Source of the DNA: Caldilineaceae bacterium
GTDB lineage: Bacteria; Chloroflexota; Anaerolineae; Caldilineales; Caldilineaceae
Assembly: GCA_020634755.1 (NCBI GenBank)
Contig: JACKBC010000006.1
Location: 1 to 64,000 of the forward strand
Direction: 5' to 3'
DNA length: 64,000 nucleotides
The notes below the pieces were generated by a model that had not been told where the DNA came from, searched no databases, and saw only the letters and a list, made by a program, of their open reading frames with translations. This document shows positions 9,115 through 17,648 of this stretch, piece by piece. Each line of letters begins with the position of its first letter. Positions within the stretch are counted from its first letter, which is position 1. The position numbers were made by a program, and so were the translations under genes.

Positions 9115-9861
9115 CTACGCCATGACCAGCCCGCCATCCACATTCAGCACCTGCCCCGTAATAAAGCTGGCGCGTTCGGAGGCCAAAAAGGCCACGGCCC
9201 AAGCCACTTCTTCGGGCGTACCCTGGCGACCCAGCGGCGTATTGCTGATAATGCCACTGCGCTGTTCTTCATTGAGCACTTCCGTAAGGGCGGTGGGAAT
9301 ATAACCAGGCGCTATGGCGTTCACCGTAATGTTGCGGCTGGCCACTTCGCGAGCCAAGCTCTTTGTAAAGCCGATCATGCCGGCTTTGCTGGCTGCATAA
9401 TTAGATTGCCCAGCCTGACCAGAAAGCCCCACGACACTGGAAATATTGATAATGCGACCCCAACGCTTTTTCAGCATGTTGCGCAGGGCGGCTTTCGTAA
9501 CAGAATAAACGCTCTTTAGATTTGTATTGATGACCGTGTCCCACTCGTCTTCTTTCATGGTCATCAGCAGCGTGTCGCGCGTGGTTCCTGCATTATTCAC
9601 CAAAATGCCAATAACACCCAAATCTTTCTGAATGCTCTGTACCAAATTGGTTGCTTCTGTTGTGTTGCTAATGTCACCTTGATAGATGGCGCTTGCGCCA
9701 CCCTGTTGGCGAATCTGGTCCGCTACGGCTTCTGCGCCGGCAGCGTTGCCGCGATAGTGAATGGCAACGCGAGCGCCGCCTTTGGCCAATTCAAGCGCAA
9801 TGGCTGCGCCAATGCCGCTGCTGCTACCCGTTACAAGCGCTACTTTATCAGAAAAATCCAT
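9115..9861 (-). CDS. fabG: 3-oxoacyl-[acyl-carrier-protein] reductase FabG
   Basis: NADPH-dependent reduction of 3-oxoacyl-ACP in type II fatty-acid synthesis. Classical short-chain dehydrogenase of 248 aa: cofactor motif TGSSSGIG (about 11-18), NNAG (about 90-93), catalytic Ser in NISSVVGLSG and YAASKAG with Tyr and Lys (about 154-160). The ending TGQVLNVDGGLVM is typical of FabG. A GAGGAAG ribosome-binding site precedes ATG at 9861. fabD lies about 150 bp upstream on the same strand, which supports FabG over other SDR enzymes. No acpP or fabF/H gene is in the window. Confidence 0.93.
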   Translation of the reverse strand: MDFSDKVALVTGSSSGIGAAIALELAKGGARVAIHYRGNAAGAEAVADQIRQQGGASAIYQGDISNTTEATNLVQSIQKDLGVIGILVNNAGTTRDTLLMTMKEDEWDTVINTNLKSVYSVTKAALRNMLKKRWGRIINISSVVGLSGQAGQSNYAASKAGMIGFTKSLAREVASRNITVNAIAPGYIPTALTEVLNEEQRSGIISNTPLGRQGTPEEVAWAVAFLASERASFITGQVLNVDGGLVMA

Positions 9862-10013
9862 GCTGTGGCTTCCTCAAGTTGTTCCTCATGGTGTCGGGGA
9901 TTGCTGTATGAACCACGCTGTCATTATACCGTTGAACGGATGAATTAGCGAATGACAATGGCTGCATCATTTGTTTTGGGCTTTGGGCTACAGTTTCATG
10001 ATAGCTCTGTTTA

Positions 10014-11015
10014 TCAAAGCAAGCCGTATAGCCATTCCACAAAGGCCGTGACGCCAGATGGGTCGTTGACATTTAGCCGCGTGGCGCGGCGGTCAATGCG
10101 TTTGATCATGCCGGTGAGCGCATCCCCAGGACCAATTTCTACAAAATGGGTCACGCCGGCGGTCAGTGCGTGCTGCATCGATTCGGTCCAGCGCACGCTG
10201 CCAGTGAGTTGAGCAATCAGCTCGGCCCGAATATCGTCCACGTTTTGAATGGGTTGCGCGCTCATGTTGGCAATGAGTGGAAAGCGCGGCGCGGCAATGG
10301 GGGTCGCCTCAATGGCAATTTGTAGTTCGGCCGCAGCGCCCTGCATTAAAGGGCTGTGCGCCGCAATGCTGACGGCAAGCGGCACTACTTTACGGGCGCC
10401 GGCCGCGTCTAGTGCCGTCATGGCGGCATCCATGCCGGCCTGATCGCCCGAGATGACGACCTGTCCCGGACAGTTGTCATTGGCTATCTGTACAATGGCG
10501 CCCTTTTGACTAATATCGGCACAGATTTCGGCAATCTTGTCGCCATCCATGCCTAAAATAGCGGCCATTTTACCCGGGTTTTGGGCGCCGGCCTCTTTCA
10601 TCAACCGCCCGCGTTCGCGCACCAGGCGCAAGCCATCTGCATAGGTAATGGCGCCTGCCGCAACCAATGCGGTATATTCGCCAAAACTGTGGCCGGCCAC
10701 AAAACGGGGCGATTCAGCGTCTGGCCGCGCGTCTGATTGGCTCTCGAGCTCGCTTTCCAGGCTGCGCAGCGCGGCAATGCTGGCGGCTAGAATGGCCGGC
10801 TGGGCGTTCACTGTATCGGTGAGCGCTTCTTCCGGCCCGGCAAAACAGAGCGTGCTAATCGAGACGCCCAACAGATCGTCTGCCTCTTCCAGGGCCAGAC
10901 GGGCTGCTGGATATTGATCGCAGAGTTCCTTGGCCATGCCCACGTGTTGGCCGCCTTGCCCTGGAAATACAAAGGCCGTGGCGGGGGCTAACTGCATAAA
11001 GCGAAAATGATTCAT
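10014..11015 (-). CDS. fabD: Malonyl-CoA:ACP transacylase FabD
   Basis: Loads malonyl groups onto acyl carrier protein for fatty-acid synthesis. Visible motifs are FVFPGQGGQHVGMAKEL near 16-32 and the nucleophile elbow GHSFGEY near 109-115, with an Arg about 25 residues later (VRERGRLM). Also visible are the His of AAHSPLM (about 217-223) and the C-terminal FVEIGPGDALTGMIKRI. At 333 aa it is of normal length with an insertion near 95-105 (QSDARPDAES). It lies in a fabD-fabG pair downstream of rpmF and DUF177, a widespread bacterial arrangement. Identification is firm. Confidence 0.96.
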   Translation of the reverse strand: MNHFRFMQLAPATAFVFPGQGGQHVGMAKELCDQYPAARLALEEADDLLGVSISTLCFAGPEEALTDTVNAQPAILAASIAALRSLESELESQSDARPDAESPRFVAGHSFGEYTALVAAGAITYADGLRLVRERGRLMKEAGAQNPGKMAAILGMDGDKIAEICADISQKGAIVQIANDNCPGQVVISGDQAGMDAAMTALDAAGARKVVPLAVSIAAHSPLMQGAAAELQIAIEATPIAAPRFPLIANMSAQPIQNVDDIRAELIAQLTGSVRWTESMQHALTAGVTHFVEIGPGDALTGMIKRIDRRATRLNVNDPSGVTAFVEWLYGLL

Positions 11016-11048
11016 GGTGTTAACTCAATGGTGTTCACTTATTGGTCA

Positions 11049-11288
11049 GGGCTTACGCAAGTCGCGACTAAACTTGTATGGCATGCTGGCGTAGGGCCAG
11101 CGCGAACTATAAAAAAGCCGGGTTAAAACCCGCGGCTGACCCGGCAAAGCGGTCGCAACCGCTTGCCATTTAGCCGCGGCGGCGGCTTTTCATTGTCAGC
11201 TGCCGGATTTATGCGTTGCGATTACGAAGTTCGCACTGGCCCTATGCCAGCGGGTTCATTCTTGACAATCCGCGAGCGCTGCGCAAAC
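11049..11288. repeat. Family-1 inverted-repeat element, copy c, interrupted
   Basis: Left end GGCTTACGCAAGTCGCG and right end TCGCGGATTG...GCGCTGCGCAAAC match the two ends of family 1. They are separated by about 240 bp instead of about 80. Removing the inner palindromic element (11085-11251) leaves about 73 bp, close to the family size. It lies in the fabD-rpmF spacer. Confidence 0.6.
11085..11251. repeat. 167-bp palindromic element nested in a family-1 copy
   Basis: The arms at 11085-11108 (GCTGGCGTAGGGCCAGCGCG...) and 11228-11251 are 24-bp inverted repeats with two mismatches. The interior has further hairpins (GCCGGGTTAAAACCCG...) and no open frame with coding character. No clear target duplication is seen. 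Confidence 0.6.
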
Positions 11289-11301
11289 CGTGTGGGTGAC
11301 A

Positions 11302-11339
11302 AAAAAAGGGATTTGGAAACTATGCCAAATCCCTTTTTA
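11302..11339 (-). terminator. Terminator downstream of rpmF
   Basis: Stem AAAAAGGGATTTGG / CCAAATCCCTTTTT with an 8-nt loop. On the minus strand it ends in a T-run just after rpmF and before the fabD spacer. It may work in both directions. Confidence 0.75.
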
Positions 11340-11371
11340 TTGTATTGAGCTTGCCCACTGTGCAGGGCGGT

Positions 11372-11575
11372 TTAGGCAGAACGGGACGGCGCGTCGATAT
11401 CTTGCTCAATGACTTCGCGTCCATTGTAATAGCCGCAAGAGGGACAAACGCGGTGCGGCAGCATGCGCGAGCCGCAATGGTTGCAATCAACCAGCTTGGG
11501 TACGCCGATGGCGTCGTGTGCTCGACGGCGATTGCGTCGACCTTTGCTTACTTTACGTTTTGGCAGTGGCGTCAT
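11372..11575 (-). CDS. rpmF: 50S ribosomal protein L32
   Basis: Small 67-aa ribosomal protein. The N-terminus MTPLPKRKVSKGRRNRRRAH is the L32 signature (usually VPKRKxSKxRR). A zinc ribbon follows with Cys pairs in CNHCG (about 32-36) and VCPSCG (about 44-49). The C-terminus GYYNGREV is standard, with a short acidic extension. A family-2 repeat and the DUF177 gene lie upstream, reproducing the common DUF177-rpmF-fab order. It is followed by a clear hairpin terminator. Confidence 0.97.
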   Translation of the reverse strand: MTPLPKRKVSKGRRNRRRAHDAIGVPKLVDCNHCGSRMLPHRVCPSCGYYNGREVIEQDIDAPSRSA

Positions 11576-11640
11576 AATTTCACTCTCCTTAAAAATTAGA
11601 ACTTAAATGATGGCGGTTGTGCCACGCACAGAGCCATTAT

Positions 11641-11725
11641 CAGTACACCGCAACGGTGCTGGCGCAATAGGCGCCGGTCTGATTTGTTGAATCCGGCTCT
11701 ATCTCTGGCGTTTGCGATCTACTAA
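11641..11725. repeat. Family-2 inverted-repeat element, copy A
   Basis: Left end CAGTACACCGCAACGGTG, right end TTTGCGATCTACTAAT. The ends are imperfect inverted repeats (AGTAnnnCGCAACG). It lies between rpmF and DUF177. Confidence 0.75.
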
Positions 11726-11789
11726 TTATTGAACTGAAATGCTTTAAACCCCTTGGCCCTCATGGCCATCTGGGGGGCTTTGTAAGCCA

Positions 11790-12452
11790 TTAATCAGAAC
11801 GGCCTGAAGCCTTCCTACGGTCATCCGAACTGTTTTTTGATTCCCACTCGAGCAGGGCGGCCCATCGCGGATCGATGGTGGTGCTCAGATTCTCTTCAGG
11901 CAAGAGCTCTGTCATCACCAATTCATCCTTTTGCGCCGTGATCAGGCCGACCGTGTCGTCATCACTTGCTGCATCATCTGCTAACATACCTTGTAGTTTA
12001 TTAGAGCAGTGCGATAACCCAGCATGTTCGCAGGTCGGATACATGGGTAGAGCCAACCAAATGTCCTGGCGCACAATTTCTCGAATATCCAGAATATGCT
12101 GCTCATTAATCAACAGTGCTTCGTCTTCCAAATCCTCCTCTTGACCTTCAAATTCATCCGGATGGATATAACGACCCGTTGTGACTTCCGTCAGTGGTCG
12201 AAAGTTTTCTTCAACCTTGAATCGAACCGGTATGACAAGGGGCGCAAGGCAGCGATTACAGGTGATGCGTAATGCAGTGCTTAGCTCGCCAGAGACCAAA
12301 ACGCCACTATGGGTGCGCAGGAGACGCAAGGTCCCAACTAAAGGATTCAGCGGGTCTAGATCCGGGTCTAACTCGCTCAAGTCTTCGGCTAGTTCATAAG
12401 TACGTGTGGCGCCTGTGCTCTCCTTCAATAATTGGGCAACATTAAATTGCAT
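11790..12452 (-). CDS. DUF177 (YceD-like) protein, probable 50S/23S rRNA accumulation factor
   Basis: 220-aa DUF177 protein. The core motif is TCNRCLAPL (about 64-72), the conserved Cys-x-x-Cys of the family, followed by a beta-rich segment. The C-terminal part DIREIVRQDIWLALPMYPTC (about 123-142) has further Cys residues (CEHAG, HCS). Family members are linked to 23S rRNA accumulation, and the gene almost always precedes rpmF, as here. An acidic low-complexity stretch near 155-165 and a 30-residue charged tail are extra. A function in large-subunit assembly is inferred from family and context. Confidence 0.88.
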   Translation of the reverse strand: MQFNVAQLLKESTGATRTYELAEDLSELDPDLDPLNPLVGTLRLLRTHSGVLVSGELSTALRITCNRCLAPLVIPVRFKVEENFRPLTEVTTGRYIHPDEFEGQEEDLEDEALLINEQHILDIREIVRQDIWLALPMYPTCEHAGLSHCSNKLQGMLADDAASDDDTVGLITAQKDELVMTELLPEENLSTTIDPRWAALLEWESKNSSDDRRKASGRSD

Positions 12453-12666
12453 ATTGGCCTCCTATCGCCTATAACCGGCTGAAGAATCATATTGCGCCGA
12501 CGCAGAAAAGAGGCGTCGCGCAAGTTGTTTCGGATTTTAATGTACAGAAACAGCGTACAAACAGCAGAGAATTATAGCGCTTTGAACTCTATCCTGTCAA
12601 AGCGGTGCTTGGCTCATTGGTAATTCATTGCTATTTACAGATTGGGCTCATTATTGGGCTGCGTCG

Positions 12667-13110
12667 TCAGGCTGGTTCATCAAGCGCAGGCCGTTGTCGA
12701 TCTGGCGAGTCATGGTTTTTCAGCTTTTCGGCAAGTTCGCCCAGCACCTGTGTGGCGTATTGATCGGCCTCACTCTCGCGCTGTTGCGCCACTTTCTCGC
12801 TTTCGGCAATAATGCGATCCGCCTCTTGGCGCGCCATTTTGATAATGGTATTTTCATGGAGCATTTCCATGGCGCGCTGTTTAGCTTCGTGGACGATCTG
12901 CGCCGCCTCGGCCTCGGCAGCAGCGACAATTTTATCGCGTTCGGCCAGCGTGCGCTCACTTTCGCGAATCGAACTGGGAACGCTAATACGCATCCGTTCG
13001 ATCATTTGGCCGAACTCGTCGGCATCGATCATGCGGTAGCGCGAGAGTGGTACGTCGCGCCCCTGGTTGAGCATTTCAGCCAGTTGATCAACCAACTGAA
13101 GGATCGCCAT
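12667..13110 (-). CDS. Coiled-coil protein (DivIVA / ATPase-stalk-like), unknown role
   Basis: About 147 aa from ATG at 13110 (MAILQLVDQLAEMLNQG), which has GGAGAAA nine bases upstream. A TTG start five codons earlier would overlap that ribosome-binding site. After a short globular N-terminus, residues about 50-140 form a long charged helix with alanine-rich heptads (AAAEAEAAQIVHEAKQ, ARQEADRIIAESEKVAQQRE), like DivIVA tails or F-ATPase b subunits. The sequence PLSRYRMIDADEFGQMIERMR resembles small DivIVA-like proteins often found beside coaD. It lies 81 bp downstream of coaD. A role in membrane-associated scaffolding is a guess. Confidence 0.75.
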   Translation of the reverse strand: MAILQLVDQLAEMLNQGRDVPLSRYRMIDADEFGQMIERMRISVPSSIRESERTLAERDKIVAAAEAEAAQIVHEAKQRAMEMLHENTIIKMARQEADRIIAESEKVAQQRESEADQYATQVLGELAEKLKNHDSPDRQRPALDEPA

Positions 13111-13191
13111 ACACGGTTTCTCCAAATTTTAAAGGGTTTCTCATAGGTAGAACCAATAATCTATGCACCTGTGCTTTTTAAAACAGGTTCG

Positions 13192-13776
13192 TTAATTGTG
13201 GTACGCCAGCTTGCCGTCACGGCTGCTGGAAGGGTTACCCGTTGCGTCGAGCAGCGGCTCCGGCGCATTGTCGGCTGGATGGTCGGGGTCACTTTGCGTG
13301 TGCATAAATTTGGCGCGCAGCGCCCGTTCGATATGCGGCATAACCCAGCTGCTATACTTGCCGTTCAGGCTGGCTACCTCTTTAACAATGGTGGCGCTGA
13401 TATAGGCATATTCTGGGCTGCAAAAGAGACAGCAAAGTTCAATGTTGGGCGCCATGTGGCGATTGGCCCAGCCGATCTGATGTTCAAATTGGTAGTCGGC
13501 CACATTGCGCAGACCGCGCACCATAACATCTACCTCTGCCTGCCGCGCAAATTCCACCGTGAGCCCCTGATAAGTAATGACAGAAACATTGTTCAGATGG
13601 CTGAGCGCCGCCTGCGCCATTTCGATACGTTCGTGTGGTTCAAAAAGAGGGTTTTTAATCGGGTTGTCATTGATGGCCACAATCAGCTCATCAAAGATGG
13701 CGCTGGCCCGCGATGCAATATCAAAATGGCCCAAATGGAATGGATCAAATGTTCCAGGATACATAGCCCGAGTCAT
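13192..13776 (-). CDS. coaD: Phosphopantetheine adenylyltransferase
   Basis: Fourth step of coenzyme A synthesis: 4'-phosphopantetheine plus ATP gives dephospho-CoA. The HxGH nucleotidyl-transferase motif sits in YPGTFDPFHLGH (about 6-17). Other family motifs are VMVRGLRNVADYQFEHQ near 82-98 and the end of the active site YISATIVKEVA (about 125-135), where most CoaD proteins have SSS-(L/F)-VKEVA. The 194-aa protein has about 30 extra C-terminal residues (DPDHPADNAPEPL...) of low complexity. It neighbours fab genes, consistent with acyl-carrier metabolism. Confidence 0.96.
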   Translation of the reverse strand: MTRAMYPGTFDPFHLGHFDIASRASAIFDELIVAINDNPIKNPLFEPHERIEMAQAALSHLNNVSVITYQGLTVEFARQAEVDVMVRGLRNVADYQFEHQIGWANRHMAPNIELCCLFCSPEYAYISATIVKEVASLNGKYSSWVMPHIERALRAKFMHTQSDPDHPADNAPEPLLDATGNPSSSRDGKLAYHN

Positions 13777-13811
13777 AAATTTGTACCTTAATTTTATAGG
13801 ACAATCTTATA

Positions 13812-13865
13812 GAACTTACACAAGCCCGGAAAAGCATTGCTTGATGCGCTATGCTGCGTAAGTTG
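13812..13865. repeat. Family-1 inverted-repeat element, short copy d
   Basis: Ends GAACTTACACAAGC and GCTGCGTAAGTTG; 54 bp. It fills nearly all of the spacer between coaD and hemW. Confidence 0.7.
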
Positions 13866-13877
13866 TATCTTATTATC

Positions 13878-15083
13878 TCAATCGGTGGATGGCATAAAAC
13901 GGGTAAAAACTTGATTCCCCATCATCAGGCCAAAATGGGTCAGACGTACGCGCGCATCGTCTTGGATAATCAGCCCCCACTCTTGCAGCTGCGCCAGTTC
14001 ATTTTGATAGACGGCCCGCAGATCTTGGTTGTGCAATTGTTGAAAATGGGCAAAAGGCACACCTTCATCCACCAGACGCAGCCCCAACATCATGGTTTCA
14101 CCCATGGCCACGGCGGGCGACAGTGCTTCGTGAAATTCTTCGACCGACTCACCTTTTTGCAAACGTTGAATATAGCCCTGTACATATTTGCGGTTGCCCC
14201 AACGTAAGTCGGCAAACGGCGCTAATGTCGTGTCGGCGCGGTCGAGCTGCTGCTTATCTTGCGCTAAGCGCATGTGGCTGTGCGCGCCTGGCCCAATACC
14301 CAGATATTCCTGGTTGCGCCAATAAATTAAGTTGTGTTGGCAAGCGTGCGCCTCCGTGCGCGCCCAGTTAGAAACTTCATAGTGAATATAGCCGGCCGCC
14401 CCGAGTATATCCATGGCCATTTCATACAGATCGGCGGCGGCGTCATCATCCGTATCGGGAACCTGACCACTGGCAACCCATTGGTGCAGCGGTGTGTTCG
14501 GTTCCACAATCAGGCTATACAGGCTAAGGTGATCGGGCGCCAAGGCCAGCGCTTTGGTCAGTGTGTCTCGCCACTGGGTGGGGGTTTGGTTGGGCAGCCC
14601 GAACATAAAGTCTAAATTAATGTTGTCAAAGCCTGCCTGACGCGCCGCTTCGTAGGCCTGGTAGACATCCGCCACATTGTGGATGCGTCCCAAAAAGTGG
14701 AGTTCATCCGGCTGAAAACTTTGTACACCCATGCTTAGCCGGTTAACGCCCAATGTTTTCAGATTCTGAAATTTTATACGGTCTACCGCGCCGGGGTTTA
14801 CTTCGCTGGTGATTTCCGCATTTGGAGACAAATGTGTATAGTGGCGGGCTCCATCCAGCAGCTGTGCCAGCTGCTCCACCTCTAGCACTGTGGGGGTGCC
14901 CCCGCCCAGAAAAATTGTGTCAATCTGATGCGGCGCTAATTCGGCGCGCCATCTTTGCAGCTCGCAAACCAGCGCTTGGACCGTTTGTACATAAAGATTT
15001 TCCAGCCCGGCATATGTGTTGAAGTCGCAATAGGGGCATTTTCGCTGACAGAATGGAATGTGTATATAGAGGCCAGTGGGCAT
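13878..15083 (-). CDS. hemW: HemW-like radical SAM protein (haem chaperone)
   Basis: Radical SAM protein of the HemN/HemW family, 401 aa. The N-terminus GLYIHIPFCQRKCPYCDF carries the CxxxCxxC iron-sulfur motif. GGGTPTVL, NPGAVD, NRLSMGVQSF and the C-terminal HemN-like domain follow. The fourth Cys (CxxxCxxCxC) that marks true coproporphyrinogen oxidases (HemN) is absent: the motif is followed by DF rather than xC. HemW, a haem-binding chaperone for haem protein maturation, is therefore preferred. The start ATG at 15083 follows directly the end of a family-4 repeat (see 15084-15154). The oxidase genes in the same window would be possible clients. Confidence 0.9.
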   Translation of the reverse strand: MPTGLYIHIPFCQRKCPYCDFNTYAGLENLYVQTVQALVCELQRWRAELAPHQIDTIFLGGGTPTVLEVEQLAQLLDGARHYTHLSPNAEITSEVNPGAVDRIKFQNLKTLGVNRLSMGVQSFQPDELHFLGRIHNVADVYQAYEAARQAGFDNINLDFMFGLPNQTPTQWRDTLTKALALAPDHLSLYSLIVEPNTPLHQWVASGQVPDTDDDAAADLYEMAMDILGAAGYIHYEVSNWARTEAHACQHNLIYWRNQEYLGIGPGAHSHMRLAQDKQQLDRADTTLAPFADLRWGNRKYVQGYIQRLQKGESVEEFHEALSPAVAMGETMMLGLRLVDEGVPFAHFQQLHNQDLRAVYQNELAQLQEWGLIIQDDARVRLTHFGLMMGNQVFTRFMPSTD

Positions 15084-15154
15084 TATGCTTTGCTCTGTTT
15101 GAAAACGCGAATTTCTGACGCTTTTCCGCTGGCTGCGATGGGCGTTTTCAAAAC
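15084..15154. repeat. Family-4 inverted-repeat element upstream of hemW
   Basis: Arms GTTTGAAAACGC (15097-15108) and GCGTTTTCAAAA (15142-15153) are inverted. On the minus strand the outer end reads TTCAAACAGAGCAAAGCATA and abuts the hemW start codon. The same outer end lies upstream of mreB. It also forms a hairpin after the FHA gene. Confidence 0.65.
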
Positions 15155-15170
15155 AACCGCAGGTGAGTTG

Positions 15171-15872
15171 CTACCGGTTTTCCAACCGAAAACCATGACC
15201 GCGCACAGTGACGATATAGCGGAAATCTTCATCAAATTCCGCAATCCGCTCGCGCAGACGGCGCACCAGGGCATCAATGGCCTGTTCGCTAACCCCTTCG
15301 CCGCTAGCTTCTGGCCAAACCGTGTTCACAATGCCTTCCCTGGTCACGACGCCGCCGCTTGAATCCCAAAGCGCTTCTAACAGACGATATTGATGCAAAC
15401 TCAAGGGTGGATCAATCAGCATCCCATTGACCCATACTTGACGCGTTTCGCGTTCTAACCGTAGTCCCGTGTTTTCATTGGAGAAGGTGAGGGGGGCCGT
15501 AGCGCCAGCATCCACAAACGCCAGCTTAAAGCGCAAAGCCACTTGCAGCTCGTCTCCATCGCGCAGCGGCACGGGCGACTGAACTTCCTGCCCATTGACG
15601 TGGGTGCCATTTTTGCTGCCCAGGTCTTCAACCTGATAGCGGTCGCCCAGCCAGCTAACGCGCGCATGGAACCGGCTCACCTGTCTGTCGGGCAGGGCAA
15701 TGTCGCACTCATCGCTGCGCCCAATGGTGATGGGATGTGTACGGCTCAACGGCCACCGACGTCCCACTTCGGCGCCTCTTTGCAAAACCAGCATGGCGCT
15801 TTCCACGCCTACAGACTGCGGCGGCTGGATAATGTTCTGCATCACTGGAGTGTTCAACGGCTCTGTAGACAT
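15171..15872 (-). CDS. FHA-domain protein with OmpR/PhoB-type winged helix
   Basis: A 233-aa fusion. Residues about 40-115 form an FHA phosphothreonine-binding domain with ITIGRSDECDIALPD, QVSRFHARVS and DLGSKNGTHVNG. Residues about 130-233 form a winged-helix DNA-binding domain of the OmpR/PhoB type (SLHQYRLLEALW, VVTREGIVNTVWP, IDALVRRLRERI, YIVTVRGHGFRLE). There is no receiver domain, so control by binding a phosphothreonine partner is likely. The divergently placed Ser/Thr kinase gene (16525) is the obvious candidate for its kinase. Probably a transcription regulator; targets are unknown. Confidence 0.9.
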   Translation of the reverse strand: MSTEPLNTPVMQNIIQPPQSVGVESAMLVLQRGAEVGRRWPLSRTHPITIGRSDECDIALPDRQVSRFHARVSWLGDRYQVEDLGSKNGTHVNGQEVQSPVPLRDGDELQVALRFKLAFVDAGATAPLTFSNENTGLRLERETRQVWVNGMLIDPPLSLHQYRLLEALWDSSGGVVTREGIVNTVWPEASGEGVSEQAIDALVRRLRERIAEFDEDFRYIVTVRGHGFRLENR

Positions 15873-16524
15873 GATGATTCCTCTGCCATGTAATGGAACA
15901 ATTCACTTATCACAATTTACGATTCAATTCAATACTAACAAAAGAATAATCATTTTCAAATTGTGAGGAGTAAGCATTAACAATAGTCGGGCATGAGCGC
16001 CGGTTCATTTTCAGTACAGCGCAACGGTATTGGCGATACAGCCGTCGGTCTCGATTGGTAAATCCGGCCTTATCTCTTGTCGTTATCTCTTGCCGTTATC
16101 TCTTGCCGTTGCGATCGACTGATTTTGGCAAAATAGAGCGTCTATTAAGGAAAGGTGTTATGAGCTTAACAAGAGTTGACAGTCGGCGCAGAGTGGCGCA
16201 TAATAAAATCTCTTCCCCAAAACGCCACGTCTTAGCAATATATCACGTCATTATATATGTACTCTATATATGTACTCTAATCGTAGAATATCAATAAACT
16301 TTATAAGTTAATTGAAATATTTTGTTTTCAATAATGCGCTATAATCAACTATCTTAACCACAACTTGCGCGGGCCCATGAGTTACCCGGCGTCAACAAAA
16401 GCGTTTGCACTCATGCGCTCGCCATTTATGAATGCCAATTGGTGCATAGAATTTATTGATTATACCTAAAAATAGCTTACGATTAAAATGCCTTTTGAGG
16501 CTGTTGTGAAAAGGGAATAAACTC
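15873..16524. other. 652-bp divergent spacer between FHA regulator and kinase
   Basis: Non-coding. Holds a family-2 element (16012-16123), a 13-bp exact tandem duplication TATATATGTACTC (16252-16277), and AT-rich DNA with TATAAT at 16340-16345. The latter lacks a well-spaced -35 box. Promoters for both genes must lie here but I cannot fix them. Confidence 0.6.
16012..16123. repeat. Family-2 inverted-repeat element, copy B
   Basis: Left end CAGTACAGCGCAACGGTA, right end GTTGCGATCGACTGAT. Inside are three tandem 13-bp units TTATCTCTTGYCG (16070-16108), where other copies have one. It lies 5' of the kinase gene. Confidence 0.75.
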
Positions 16525-17538
16525 GTGCAGGATATTTTAGAAGCTGGGGCGCTATTACGCAATCGATACGAAGTGCTTGAACTGGTTGGCCAGGGAGGCA
16601 TGGGCGCGGTTTATAAAGCCACCGATCAGCGCTTGGAAGGGCGTATTTGTGCCATTAAGGAGATTTTTCCTGCGCTTTCGATTCCCCAACAGGCTTCTGA
16701 CCTGGAGCAGATGTCTGAGCAATTCCGCACGGAAGCCAGCATTCTGGCTCGGCTCGATCACCCTAATCTGCCCAAAGTTTCAGACTATTTCTCAATTGAC
16801 AACCGCGAATATCTGGTCATGGACTTTGTCAGTGGGCGCGACCTGCAAGACGTGATTCGCGAGGCCCAGCGCCGGAGCGAGTTCCTGAAAGAAGAACAAG
16901 TTTTGGGTTGGGCCACGCAGCTGCTGGATGCGCTTGAATATCTCCATAATCAAGATCCGCCTGTGCTCCATCGCGATATTAAACCCGCTAACATTAAGGT
17001 GACGCCGCATGGCATTGTCAAGCTTGTCGATTTTGGCCTGGTGAAGGTATTGCAGCCCGATGACACCCGTACCGTTACCGTTGTGCAGGGGCGCGGCACA
17101 GTGGCGTATACGCCGCTAGAGCAGTATGGCAGCGACAACGGCACGACTGATACGCGTAGTGATATTTATAGTTTTGGCGCCACGCTCTATCACTTATTGG
17201 CCGGAGAGCCGCCGGTAGATGCCAAAGAGCGTTTTCTGCGCCCCGGTTGTCTTGCCCCTCTCCGCCAGATCAACGCTGATGTTTCTCCACGCGTGGAGCG
17301 AACTGTTTTTCAAGCGCTCTCCATGCACCCCAACGAGCGACCGGCCAGCGCCCGCGACATGCGCGACATGCTGATCGGCTCGCGCACGCCGCTATCGCCG
17401 GTGAATTCCGATGTGCTCATTGCCAACGTGAGCTGGTGGAGTGCCATCCAAGCTAATTTTGTTCTCTTGGGTACAGCGGCGGCTCTACTTCTGATCGCCG
17501 TCATCTTGGTATTATTCGCTCCTGGTGCGCCATCGTAA
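16525..17538 (+). CDS. Hanks-type Ser/Thr protein kinase, single C-terminal membrane anchor
   Basis: Eukaryotic-like protein kinase of 337 aa. The kinase domain (about 10-270) has the glycine loop VGQGGMGAVYKA, lysine in CAIKEIF, catalytic loop LHRDIKPANIKV with Asp and Asn, DFGLVK metal-binding motif and VAYTPLEQYG in the activation/P+1 region. The domain ends with RPASARDM. A hydrophobic segment at about 312-333 anchors it in the membrane with almost no extracellular part, so no sensor domain is present. The start is GTG at 16525 with AAAAGGGA about eight bases upstream. It is divergent from the FHA regulator and flanked by two same-orientation family-2 repeats. Probably signals through the FHA protein. 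Confidence 0.93.
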   Translation: MQDILEAGALLRNRYEVLELVGQGGMGAVYKATDQRLEGRICAIKEIFPALSIPQQASDLEQMSEQFRTEASILARLDHPNLPKVSDYFSIDNREYLVMDFVSGRDLQDVIREAQRRSEFLKEEQVLGWATQLLDALEYLHNQDPPVLHRDIKPANIKVTPHGIVKLVDFGLVKVLQPDDTRTVTVVQGRGTVAYTPLEQYGSDNGTTDTRSDIYSFGATLYHLLAGEPPVDAKERFLRPGCLAPLRQINADVSPRVERTVFQALSMHPNERPASARDMRDMLIGSRTPLSPVNSDVLIANVSWWSAIQANFVLLGTAAALLLIAVILVLFAPGAPS

Positions 17539-17561
17539 ACCTCTGGTAATTTTGGCCCAAT

Positions 17562-17648
17562 CAGTACACCGCAACGGTGTTGGCGAGATAGGCATCAGTC
17601 TGGACTAATGAATCCGACCCTATTGCTTGCCCTTGCGATCTCCTGATA
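17562..17648. repeat. Family-2 inverted-repeat element, copy C
   Basis: Left end CAGTACACCGCAACGGTG, right end CTTGCGATCTCCTGAT. Lies 3' of the kinase gene in the same orientation as copy B. Confidence 0.75.
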
